Source of the DNA: Kordia sp039026955
Lineage (GTDB): Bacteria; Bacteroidota; Bacteroidia; Flavobacteriales; Flavobacteriaceae
Assembly (NCBI GenBank): GCA_039026955.1
Contig: JBCCLH010000015.1
Coordinates: forward strand, 1-64,000
Length of the DNA stretch: 64,000 nucleotides
Direction of reading: 5' to 3'
Numbering within the stretch: the stretch's first letter is position 1; every line of letters starts with the position of its first letter. The translations under genes were made by a program, and so were the position numbers. The notes under the pieces were generated by a model, which saw only the letters and a list, made by a program, of their open reading frames with translations, was not told where the DNA came from and made no database searches. This document shows, in pieces, positions 50,103-57,498 of this stretch.

Positions 50103-50519
50103 ATGAAATTAAAAAAGCGACATAAAATTATATTTGTATTTAGTTTGATCGGCATTTGCCTGTTTCTCTTATATGTATATGTTAATAGAGGAATTGCAGA
50201 TACAATTACTATTCAAGCTGAAGAAACATTCACCACGACGGAATTGTTGTCAAAATTCGACGATACGCAGGAAAAACTGGAAGATTTTATTGAAAAGGCA
50301 ATTGAGATAGAAGGTGAGATTAAAGAAATCACCTTTCAGGATGGAAAATATAGTCTGATTTTAAAAGGAGACTCAGATATTAGCTATATCTTGTGCGAAA
50401 TGCAAGCCAATCAAACTCCTGATGTGTTGAAACTGCATGCGGGACAAGACATAAAGTTAAAAGGAATTTTAAAGGGATTTCTCTTGGATATCATCCTATT
50501 GCATTGTGTAATTATATAA
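50103..50519 (+). CDS. Single-pass OB-fold (tRNA_anti-like) protein
   Basis: The 138-residue product has one N-terminal membrane helix (IIFVFSLIGICLFLLYVYV) and an extracytoplasmic OB-fold-like domain (AIEIEGEIKEITFQDGKYSL near 68-87, GQDIKLKGILKGFLLDIILL at the end). It matches the tRNA_anti-like family of Bacteroidota, function unknown. The start ATG 50103 is preferred to the ATG at 50082. It heads a compact unit: YceI begins 10 bases after its stop. Confidence 0.8.
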   Translation: MKLKKRHKIIFVFSLIGICLFLLYVYVNRGIADTITIQAEETFTTTELLSKFDDTQEKLEDFIEKAIEIEGEIKEITFQDGKYSLILKGDSDISYILCEMQANQTPDVLKLHAGQDIKLKGILKGFLLDIILLHCVII

Positions 50520-50529
50520 GTAACATTGT

Positions 50530-51081
50530 ATGAATAAATTTTTACTCGTAATTTTTTTAAGTATTTGCACTAGCGTAACCGTCTCCTCTCAAACCGCCGA
50601 ATTTATTGAACGACAAGGACAAGTTACTTTTTTCTCGTATACTTCTGTAGAAAACATCCAAGCCACGAATAATCAAGTGTTAAGCCTTTTTAATCCGAAT
50701 ACCGACGAAGTTGCCGTAAGTATTTTGATGCGCGCGTTTGTGTTTAAAAAATCGTTGATGCACGAGCATTTTAATGAGAGTTATATTGAATCGGATTTGT
50801 ATCCGAAAGCGACTTTTAATGGAAAGATTGTCGGTTTTGATCTTACGAATGATGAATCTCAAACTCGCATCATTAAAGGTGATTTTACCTTAAAAGACAG
50901 CACCAAACCTGTAGATGTGAAAGCTACTATTACCAAAACCAATGACGGTTATACCATTTCTGGAACTTTAGATATCATGATTGATGATTACAATATTAAA
51001 GTCCCGCCGTTATTGTCACCCAATATTTCAAAGAAGATCGAAGTCACGTTTAACTTTAATTATGCACCGTATGAAAAGTAA
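50530..51081 (+). CDS. YceI family protein
   Basis: The 183-residue product has a signal peptide (LLVIFLSICTSVTVSSQ) and the YceI lipocalin-type barrel with EDATFNGKIVGFDL-like strands (YPKATFNGKIVGFDL, GDFTLKDSTKPVDVKATI, GYTISGTLDIMIDDYNI). Family members bind isoprenoid or quinone-like lipids in the periplasm. Its end overlaps the following gene's start by 11 bases. Confidence 0.9.
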   Translation: MNKFLLVIFLSICTSVTVSSQTAEFIERQGQVTFFSYTSVENIQATNNQVLSLFNPNTDEVAVSILMRAFVFKKSLMHEHFNESYIESDLYPKATFNGKIVGFDLTNDESQTRIIKGDFTLKDSTKPVDVKATITKTNDGYTISGTLDIMIDDYNIKVPPLLSPNISKKIEVTFNFNYAPYEK

Positions 51082-51943
51082 TCTTGTAATTCTCGCATTT
51101 TTGTTAAGTTTTTCGCCTTTGGTTGTGGCGCAGAATCTGTTGGATCAACTCAACGATGTGCCACAAACGACGAACAATTACACGATGTCTACTTTTAAAG
51201 CGACGCGAATTTCAATTGGACATTCTGTTGAAACGCGTAAAAAGAATACGTTGGAAATTTCGTTTATGTCACGTTATTGGAATGTTCCGAATTCTAGTGG
51301 AAATGCTTTTGTAGCCGATAAAATGTCAGCACGTTTCGGATTGGATTACGGAATTTCGGATCGTTTTACCATTGGAGTTGGAACCTCAGCACCAAATGGA
51401 GTTGCAGATACATATTTGAAATACAGACTCTTACGTCAGACCGATGATAATAAAAACCCATTTAGTATTTCGCTATTACAAACCGCAACCTATAGAACAC
51501 GTCGTTTAAACGGAATCACATTGCGAGATAATTCAGGAGATAAATTTGCGTTTACCACACAAGCGTTGATTGCCCGAAAGTTTACCAGAGATTTTTCGTT
51601 GCAAATCTCTCCAACCTTTATACATAGAACTTCCTCGCGTTCTCCATTAGACGATCACAATCATTTTGCCGTTGGTTTTGGTGGACGTTATAAGTTGAGT
51701 AATCATGTGTCTGTTGTCTCAGAATATTACTATGTTGCTAACGAATTGGATTCTCGAAAAACCTTTGGTGCTTTTGCTTTAGGCGCCAATTGGGAAGTCA
51801 GTAAATTGATGTTACAATTCAAAATGACCAACAATCCGTTTTTTGTAGAAGATACGTTTATTACGCAAACGATACGGAATTTTAATACCAATGATGGGAA
51901 TTTCTTTTTTGGGTTTCATGCTACGTATCATTTGCAGTTGTAG
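51071..51943 (+). CDS. DUF5777 family beta-barrel protein
   Basis: The 290-residue secreted protein has a signal peptide (LVILAFLLSFSPLVVAQ). Repeated aromatic/Gly strands (RFTIGVGTSAPNGVAD, FAVGFGGRYKLSNHVSVVSE) point to an outer-membrane barrel of the DUF5777 type, and the C terminus YHLQL fits. The start ATG 51071 lies inside the YceI end; the longer reading frame is an artefact of overlapping frames. The 3' end is duplicated at 52475 (see findings). It lies with YceI and the OB-fold gene in one unit. Confidence 0.85.
   Translation: MKSNLVILAFLLSFSPLVVAQNLLDQLNDVPQTTNNYTMSTFKATRISIGHSVETRKKNTLEISFMSRYWNVPNSSGNAFVADKMSARFGLDYGISDRFTIGVGTSAPNGVADTYLKYRLLRQTDDNKNPFSISLLQTATYRTRRLNGITLRDNSGDKFAFTTQALIARKFTRDFSLQISPTFIHRTSSRSPLDDHNHFAVGFGGRYKLSNHVSVVSEYYYVANELDSRKTFGAFALGANWEVSKLMLQFKMTNNPFFVEDTFITQTIRNFNTNDGNFFFGFHATYHLQL
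51899..51942 (+). repeat. 44-base direct repeat, copy 1 (3' end of DUF5777 gene)
   Basis: This covers the last 14 codons plus most of the stop of the DUF5777 gene (NFFFGFHATYHLQL). A copy with two mismatches is at 52475-52518, 576 bases downstream. Confidence 0.85.
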
Positions 51944-51979
51944 GTGGCGAATAATGTTTTTTAAAAATATTAAGCAAAA

Positions 51980-52057
51980 TGTCAAATCGAGCGCAGTCGA
52001 GATTCAATTGAAATATAGTTTTTCTTAGCTGTTCTCGACTGCGCTCGAACCGACAAG
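51980..52057. repeat. REP-like inverted repeat, TGTCAAATCGAGC family, copy 3
   Basis: The element runs from TGTCAAATCGAGCGCAGTCG to GACTGCGCTCGAACCGACA and is the shortest copy (78 bases). It lies 23 bases after the truncated toxin remnant. Confidence 0.75.
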
Positions 52058-52080
52058 TGATTATTTTTCAATTTATTACA

Positions 52081-52146
52081 TCAAACAAATGTTAATAAAT
52101 ATCTTTTTAAGATTTTTGATTGCGAATCTGTCCAAATGATGTCCAT
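52081..52146 (-). pseudogene. Truncated RelE/ParE-type toxin remnant
   Basis: A 21-residue frame, MDIIWTDSQSKILKRYLLTF then V and TGA, starts 3 bases after the antitoxin-like gene's stop. Its first half resembles the IIWTD..K.LK N terminus of flavobacterial ParE/RelE toxins, but the remaining about 75 residues are missing and a REP-like repeat begins 23 bases on. The antitoxin-first order and the tight spacing support a decayed toxin. The short length makes the family call tentative. Confidence 0.5.
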
Positions 52147-52149
52147 TTT

Positions 52150-52383
52150 TTACCAATCTTTCGCTAATTGTTCTAGCTCATCTTGCGTTTTGAACTTTCC
52201 ATTTTTAAAATCACTTTCAGATTTTTTAATTCTGTCAATTAATTCAGCAACAGTAAATGGGGTAAATTCTGTCTCGTTTTCTTGTTTTAGTAGAATAAAA
52301 TGCTCTAGTTTTTCAATGAATTTTTCATCTTGCAATTGAGCGAGATACGAAATTAGATTTAGTTTTCTTGTTTGTAAATCCAT
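52150..52383 (-). CDS. Antitoxin-like small protein (orphan)
   Basis: The 77-residue helical, charged product (MDLQTRKLNLISYLAQLQDE; VAELIDRIKKSESDFKNGKF) is of the type found upstream of RelE/ParE toxins in Flavobacteriia. It should bind DNA or toxin. The toxin after it is truncated, so this looks like a solitary antitoxin. Both genes sit between two copies of a 44-base direct repeat. Confidence 0.75.
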   Translation of the reverse strand: MDLQTRKLNLISYLAQLQDEKFIEKLEHFILLKQENETEFTPFTVAELIDRIKKSESDFKNGKFKTQDELEQLAKDW

Positions 52384-52474
52384 AACGGTGATTTTTTCAA
52401 ATTTACGAATTTATTTTTGTGCGTTTTGTTTTCGTTTTAGGCATTTTAGAAATACTAATATCATAACAGATAAA

Positions 52475-52518
52475 AATTTCTTTTTTGGGTTTAATGCCAC
52501 GTATCATTTGCAGTTGTA
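52475..52518 (+). repeat. 44-base direct repeat, copy 2
   Basis: Matches 51899-51942 at 42 of 44 bases. It still encodes NFFFGFNATYHLQL and a stop, but lies outside any gene. It is a displaced copy of the 3' end of the DUF5777 gene. Confidence 0.85.
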
Positions 52519-52521
52519 ATT

Positions 52522-53628
52522 CTATGTTTGCAGTAAATTTTCAATAGGTATGTTGTTTTGAATCAGTCCAATAGCTCTTGTAACTTTCCACGGTGTTTGC
52601 GTATTGATTTTAACTTCTATCTGACTGATAGCCACAACGGTATCATAAGTGTCTAAATCCGTTGCCAATACAGGAACTTTATTTTTTTTCAAATAATCAT
52701 CACTCATATCAAGATTTATTGTTTCGTTATCAGGTTTTTTATATCCTGTGATAATGACACCACTGAGCGGACAATGGTCTACATTTTTCTTTTTTGCTTC
52801 GGCTTTAATCTTTTCTATTTTTCGGGAGAGATTTTTATAGGTAACAATTAACAGAAGGTTTTGAAAATAACTGAATTCGTCTATTTCCAGTGTTGATCCT
52901 GCAAGAATATCTTCTACTTGATTATTTATTTGTGCTTCGTTTAAAAGTACTACGCCATCAATAGCACCTTTAACAGTTCCCATAAGCGGGAAGGAGAGTG
53001 CCTTGTCGTATGGTAAGGCGCCCAAAACAGGAATGTTTATTTTTTCAAGTGCTTTTGATAAATTGTTGGTAACACGGTCTATTTTATCTGGATGCACTTT
53101 ATTGATTATAACACCTTTTACAGCGACACCTTGTTCTCGAAATAAGCTTAAATTCATATTCAGTCTGTCAAAAGTACTGCCTATTCCACCTTCGGCTACA
53201 ACGATCACTTCTGCATTCAGCATTTTGGCTACCTGCGCATTTGATAATCCCACAATACTTCCTACACCAGCATGTCCAGTACCTTCGTAAACAACAACTT
53301 CATATTTGTCTTCCAGATGTGCGGCTGCTTTTTTTATTTTTGATGCGAAGGGAAACTTTTCAGGCTGTTTTATGTATTCAGAAGTTACTCCGGAAGCAAT
53401 AATGACGGGACTATGAATTTCGGGTTGTGTTTTAAAATCCAGAATATCTTCAAAGAGTACCACATCCTTATCTACAGTATGTTTGCCAATTAAAATATGA
53501 TTCTGTCCTACAGGTTTGCAATACCCTACCTTAAATCCTTTTTCTTTTAAAACTGCTGCAATACCTAATGTACACGTCGTTTTTCCTTTGTGCTGACCAG
53601 TCGCAGCCACAAATAATTTCTTCGTCAT
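52522..53628 (-). CDS. BioD-like P-loop ATPase (Pta N-terminal/DRTGG-type)
   Basis: The 368-residue product opens MTKKLFVAATGQHKGKTTCT, with a dethiobiotin-synthase-like P-loop (ATGQHKGKTT) and YEGTGHAGVGSI near 115-126. It then has a second alpha/beta domain (from about 240) with no metal site. The fold matches stand-alone homologues of the N-terminal half of long phosphotransacetylases. A regulatory or ligase-like role is possible but unestablished. It lies next to the decayed toxin region with no operon partner. Confidence 0.8.
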   Translation of the reverse strand: MTKKLFVAATGQHKGKTTCTLGIAAVLKEKGFKVGYCKPVGQNHILIGKHTVDKDVVLFEDILDFKTQPEIHSPVIIASGVTSEYIKQPEKFPFASKIKKAAAHLEDKYEVVVYEGTGHAGVGSIVGLSNAQVAKMLNAEVIVVAEGGIGSTFDRLNMNLSLFREQGVAVKGVIINKVHPDKIDRVTNNLSKALEKINIPVLGALPYDKALSFPLMGTVKGAIDGVVLLNEAQINNQVEDILAGSTLEIDEFSYFQNLLLIVTYKNLSRKIEKIKAEAKKKNVDHCPLSGVIITGYKKPDNETINLDMSDDYLKKNKVPVLATDLDTYDTVVAISQIEVKINTQTPWKVTRAIGLIQNNIPIENLLQT

Positions 53629-53818
53629 GTTTTTTTTCTATAAAGATAACTGAAAACCAGCGTTTCTGGCGATAGGAATTCAAAAAATTATGTTTTGGAT
53701 TAAAATTGAAAGATAATTTTTTTAGTGAATGTCAGTATCGTACAATATTTAGCGATGTTGGATTGATAATGAGTATTTCTTTTTTGTTTTTAACGTGATA
53801 TATAATTTGCTTTACGGG

Positions 53819-53852
53819 AGGTTTTATTTGTTATACATGTAAAATAAAACCT
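53819..53852 (-). terminator. AT-rich hairpin downstream of the SulP gene
   Basis: A perfect 11-bp stem AGGTTTTATTT / AAATAAAACCT with a 12-base loop lies 41 bases after the SulP stop (minus strand). The 53629-53892 gap holds nothing else recognisable. Confidence 0.45.
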
Positions 53853-53892
53853 ATGCAGACACAATGTGATTTTTTGCAATGTTTCGCAATGC

Positions 53893-56121
53893 TCACACTT
53901 CCACGTTCAACAACCCAGCCAATTTCTCTCCATACTCAATAAACGCCACGGTTTCATCCGTTCGAGCCAGTTTAATTCTATCAAAAATAATCAAAGCTTC
54001 ACCATTGCTTTCAATATGATAAATCTGTTGGTTTTCGAAGAAGCGAATGATGTCTTCTGTAAAGAAAGAGCGAATTTCTGCTTCGTTATTTCCCATGAGT
54101 AGGAATTTTTTCGAAAAATCAGGATATATCGTAAAGTCAATATCTTTGTAGCCCGTGAATGCCATCACACGGTCAAATAGTTTTTCTAATACTGCTTCTT
54201 TTTGCATGGTGAACACAGGAATCTTTTTGTTCAATTTGATGACCATGAGGGTTGTATTGAAGGTTTCTGCGGTAAACGCCTGTCCATCATTGAACGTGAC
54301 ATCTGCAATTTCCCAAGACATATCTACATTTTTAAAGCTACCTTTGAGACAATTATACTTGCGTTCAATCGGTCTGATTTCAAAAAAGTGAAATTTCTTT
54401 AGGTAATTCGTATTCCAATCTGCTTGACTTGAATACTGATATCCTTCCTTCGTGGCTAGATTTCGTAAGCGTTTTTGTCGTTGCGATAGTTTGGTGGTTG
54501 GCCCTGTTAATCTAATTTTTAACGCTCTGTTATGTGTAGAAGACGACACATGAGAATTTAATCCTGTAATAAACACTTCACCGCCTGTAGCTCTTTGTGC
54601 TTTTAGGTATTCTACCAAGTAATCCATATACGTAATGCCTACAAGTCGTGTTTCGGACAAATCAATATTGACATTTGCTCCCGAAGGAATTTGTGCGACT
54701 AGTTTATCCACTTTTATAATCCCTAAAAAATTAGCAATCCCTCGAATCTTTAAATCAAAATTACCATCTGGACGTTTGATTAATTTTGTGCGTGATTTGT
54801 ATACCATTTTGAAAAATTGCGGAATGGAGAGTCGTGCTAGCAACATATGAGTTATCAATGCAAATGCTAATCCACCTACCAATCCGACTAATAAATTGGT
54901 ATACAAGGTTAAAATCATCGTTACAATAAAGAATATGAGTTGCTCTGTTCCTTGACTATACATTTGTTTGAAAACGGATGGAGACGCCAATTTAAATCCT
55001 GTATATACTAGTAAAATCGCGAAAGCACATAATGGGACTTGTCTCATGATAGGACTCAACAACACAATAAAAATCAGTAACAATAATCCTTGATACATAT
55101 TGGACCATTTGGTTTTTGCGCCATTGTGAATATTTACGGTACTTCTAATAATTACTGCAATTATTGGCAAACCTCCGATCATTCCAGCGGCTACGGTACT
55201 TAATCCAATACCTGTGAGGTCTTTATTTAAATCGGTCTTGCGTTTATACGGATCAATTTTGTCCACAGCTTTTGCAATGGCTAAAGATTCAATACTTGAA
55301 ATGATCAAAAGGGAAAATACGGTGGTCCAGAATTCAATTGTATGTATTTTACCAAAATTAGGATGCATGATGGAATCTATAATTGTATCAGGAATCTCTA
55401 ATAATAGCGTAGGCCCTACTTCATACGCGTTTCCTAAAAAAGAAAGTGTTTGTTCGTCAAAGAAATTAAACACATATACAAAGGGAATGGAAAGACCAAT
55501 TACCCACATTGGTGTTGGCAATAAATGGAAAATTCTGTTACTGATTTTGGAGTGAAATAGTAATAATAACAATCCTGTCAAGGCAATAATTACCACAAAT
55601 GGATTGGCTTTTGGTAAGTAGATAACCGCATCAATTAAATTTTGTATGATGCTAGGACTCTCTGAATGTGTGCCCATCGCGACGTGAATCTGTTTGGCAA
55701 AGATGATGATACCAATCGCCGCTAAAATACCGTGAATTACAGATGAATGGAAAATATCGGCTAAGCGTCCCAATTTCAATATTCCCAATAGCATTTGAAG
55801 CGCTCCTGAAACGACTACAGCTGCCAAAACATAATTGAAAGCTTGTCCTGAACCATCATCCATTAAGGCAATTCCTAACAGAATGACGCCAATAACGCCT
55901 TTGGCAGGTCCGTTAACGGAGATATGTCCTCCGCGATACAGCGTCGTTACTACGCCGCCCACAATGGCTGAAAAAATGCCTGCCATTGGTGGGGCGCCTG
56001 CTGCTAATGCAATTCCTAAAGAAAGTGGTAAGGCAATCAGCGAGACACTTATTGCTGCGATTAAATCACTTTGCCAATTTTCAATTAATCCCTGAAAGCC
56101 AGATTTGGGTGTGTTTTCCAT
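53893..56121 (-). CDS. SulP-family inorganic anion transporter with extended C terminus
   Basis: The 742-residue protein has about 10-12 hydrophobic helices (residues 15-440) with the SulP signature NGPAKGVIGVILLGIALM-type region near 70-90 and the SLC26 core. It should move sulfate, bicarbonate or a similar anion across the inner membrane. A STAS-like domain follows (about 450-560; VDKLVAQIPSGANVNIDLSE). Residues about 600-742 are an extra domain with no clear family (NNEAEIRSFFTEDIIRFF). No carbonic anhydrase gene is adjacent. Confidence 0.9.
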   Translation of the reverse strand: MENTPKSGFQGLIENWQSDLIAAISVSLIALPLSLGIALAAGAPPMAGIFSAIVGGVVTTLYRGGHISVNGPAKGVIGVILLGIALMDDGSGQAFNYVLAAVVVSGALQMLLGILKLGRLADIFHSSVIHGILAAIGIIIFAKQIHVAMGTHSESPSIIQNLIDAVIYLPKANPFVVIIALTGLLLLLFHSKISNRIFHLLPTPMWVIGLSIPFVYVFNFFDEQTLSFLGNAYEVGPTLLLEIPDTIIDSIMHPNFGKIHTIEFWTTVFSLLIISSIESLAIAKAVDKIDPYKRKTDLNKDLTGIGLSTVAAGMIGGLPIIAVIIRSTVNIHNGAKTKWSNMYQGLLLLIFIVLLSPIMRQVPLCAFAILLVYTGFKLASPSVFKQMYSQGTEQLIFFIVTMILTLYTNLLVGLVGGLAFALITHMLLARLSIPQFFKMVYKSRTKLIKRPDGNFDLKIRGIANFLGIIKVDKLVAQIPSGANVNIDLSETRLVGITYMDYLVEYLKAQRATGGEVFITGLNSHVSSSTHNRALKIRLTGPTTKLSQRQKRLRNLATKEGYQYSSQADWNTNYLKKFHFFEIRPIERKYNCLKGSFKNVDMSWEIADVTFNDGQAFTAETFNTTLMVIKLNKKIPVFTMQKEAVLEKLFDRVMAFTGYKDIDFTIYPDFSKKFLLMGNNEAEIRSFFTEDIIRFFENQQIYHIESNGEALIIFDRIKLARTDETVAFIEYGEKLAGLLNVEV

Positions 56122-56324
56122 GTATGTTATGCTCCAATAATTTAGGTGTAAGACTTGATTGTCTAAAATAGTAAATATTTGGAATTATGAAAATGGTGTG
56201 GGGGAAGTTGTTTATGAAATTGATAAGAAAAGAAGTTTTTAAAGAGAAATTTTTTTGAGAGACTGTTGTACTTTTATGTGATTTAGTTACAATCAGAAAA
56301 GTTATGAGTTATTACAGTAATTCA

Positions 56325-57263
56325 TCAAAATTGGATTGGAAAATATACCATTGAACTTACTTTTCTTCCTTGAATTTCACCAGGTACAAAACTTAATCCA
56401 CAATTTTTAATTATATCCATTGCAATAATATCTAATTTTTGATTTGGATTATCATATGTTTCAGGAAATAAAAGTTCTCCCTTTGTAGTTATAACAAAGC
56501 TTACATAACACGCCTCAGGTTCTGTTTTGTCAATTCTTTTTGATTGTCCCTGAGTTGTCTTTTCTTGATAACATTTGATTGTTTCTTCTGAAGGAGGACT
56601 CAATTCAACCATTTTATCTAGGGCAGTGAAATCAGCAACAATTAATTTATCAGGTTGAATTTCAAAATCTTTTTGACTTAATTTCATTGGAGTTATTTTA
56701 ACTGCTTCCATAATCTCATAATGCGTATCAAGTTCGGTAATAGTTTTCATGGTGATGCATCCATCTACCTCAGATAATTTATTATACCAGTTCCCAACTT
56801 GATGGCCTTTAAACGTTTCATAATCTACTTTGATATTATCTGAATAATAGGTTGTGGAATTGCCATAACTTGATTCATATTTGACCATAAAACAATCTTT
56901 ACCTAAGATTTTCACAATACTATCTCTGTAAATTTTTCCAGGTTTATAATCGAAATTTGCTTTTCGTGAATCGCGAAAAGTAATATACGGTCGATCTACA
57001 TATGTATCGTACATTCTCTTTGAAATGTTGTCATACGTGTATGAATATGTTTCTTTATTATTCTTGAAATACGTTGACTTATAATAGTTTGAAGTTATTT
57101 TGTATGTGGTAATTTCTCCTTGTGAAATTGATTTTAACGAATCCACATTAAGCTCATTTGTTTTTGGAACTATACTTATTTTATAAGTTATTTCACCACT
57201 AAAATGTTGTGCTAAGCATGTAGAAGGTATTGTTAAAATCAAAAATATAAGTAGATATTTCAT
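56325..57263 (-). CDS. GLPGLI-like secreted protein with TonB-type C-terminal domain
   Basis: The 312-residue product has a signal peptide (YLLIFLILTIPSTCLAQ), a GLPGLI-like region (GEITYKIS, then KDCFMVKYESS and STTYYSDNIKV) and a C-terminal TonB-like fold (YVSFVITTKGELLFPETYDN, NCGLSFVPGEIQGRKVSSMV). Lacking an N-terminal membrane anchor and Pro-rich linker, it is unlikely to be a real energy transducer. I start at ATG 57263; the longer open frame includes 57 residues without signal features and overlaps a gene remnant. Confidence 0.8.
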   Translation of the reverse strand: MKYLLIFLILTIPSTCLAQHFSGEITYKISIVPKTNELNVDSLKSISQGEITTYKITSNYYKSTYFKNNKETYSYTYDNISKRMYDTYVDRPYITFRDSRKANFDYKPGKIYRDSIVKILGKDCFMVKYESSYGNSTTYYSDNIKVDYETFKGHQVGNWYNKLSEVDGCITMKTITELDTHYEIMEAVKITPMKLSQKDFEIQPDKLIVADFTALDKMVELSPPSEETIKCYQEKTTQGQSKRIDKTEPEACYVSFVITTKGELLFPETYDNPNQKLDIIAMDIIKNCGLSFVPGEIQGRKVSSMVYFPIQF

Positions 57264-57430
57264 TTGTTCAATTTTTAACCAAATTAATGTTATTTGTGTA
57301 AATAAAAAACAAAACTCATATATACAATGTGATACTTTTTGTAATGCGTTGGTAAACTGGTCATAAACTTTAAGAAAACTTGATGGAACTAGTTTCAGGG
57401 AAATCAGTTTACTACCCACAAGCTCCACAC

Positions 57431-57487
57431 TCATGATGCGTATTCAAAAACATTAACTGCTGTTTCTGTGGTTTTATTCTTTGCCAT
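57431..57487 (-). pseudogene. Possible remnant of a DUF1801-type gene
   Basis: An 18-residue frame MAKNKTTETAVNVFEYAS ends at TGA. MAKNKTTET is the characteristic start of DUF1801/YdhG-like proteins, whose remaining about 110 residues are absent. It starts 12 bases after the VPS10-type gene's stop. It is probably a decayed co-transcribed gene. The evidence is short and from memory of the family, so this is tentative. Confidence 0.4.
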
Positions 57488-57498
57488 GTTTTCAATAA

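Noticed and set aside
57264..57434. 57-residue extension of the TonB-like protein
   Set aside because: It would bury a good signal peptide inside the protein, and the DNA overlaps the DUF1801-like remnant.
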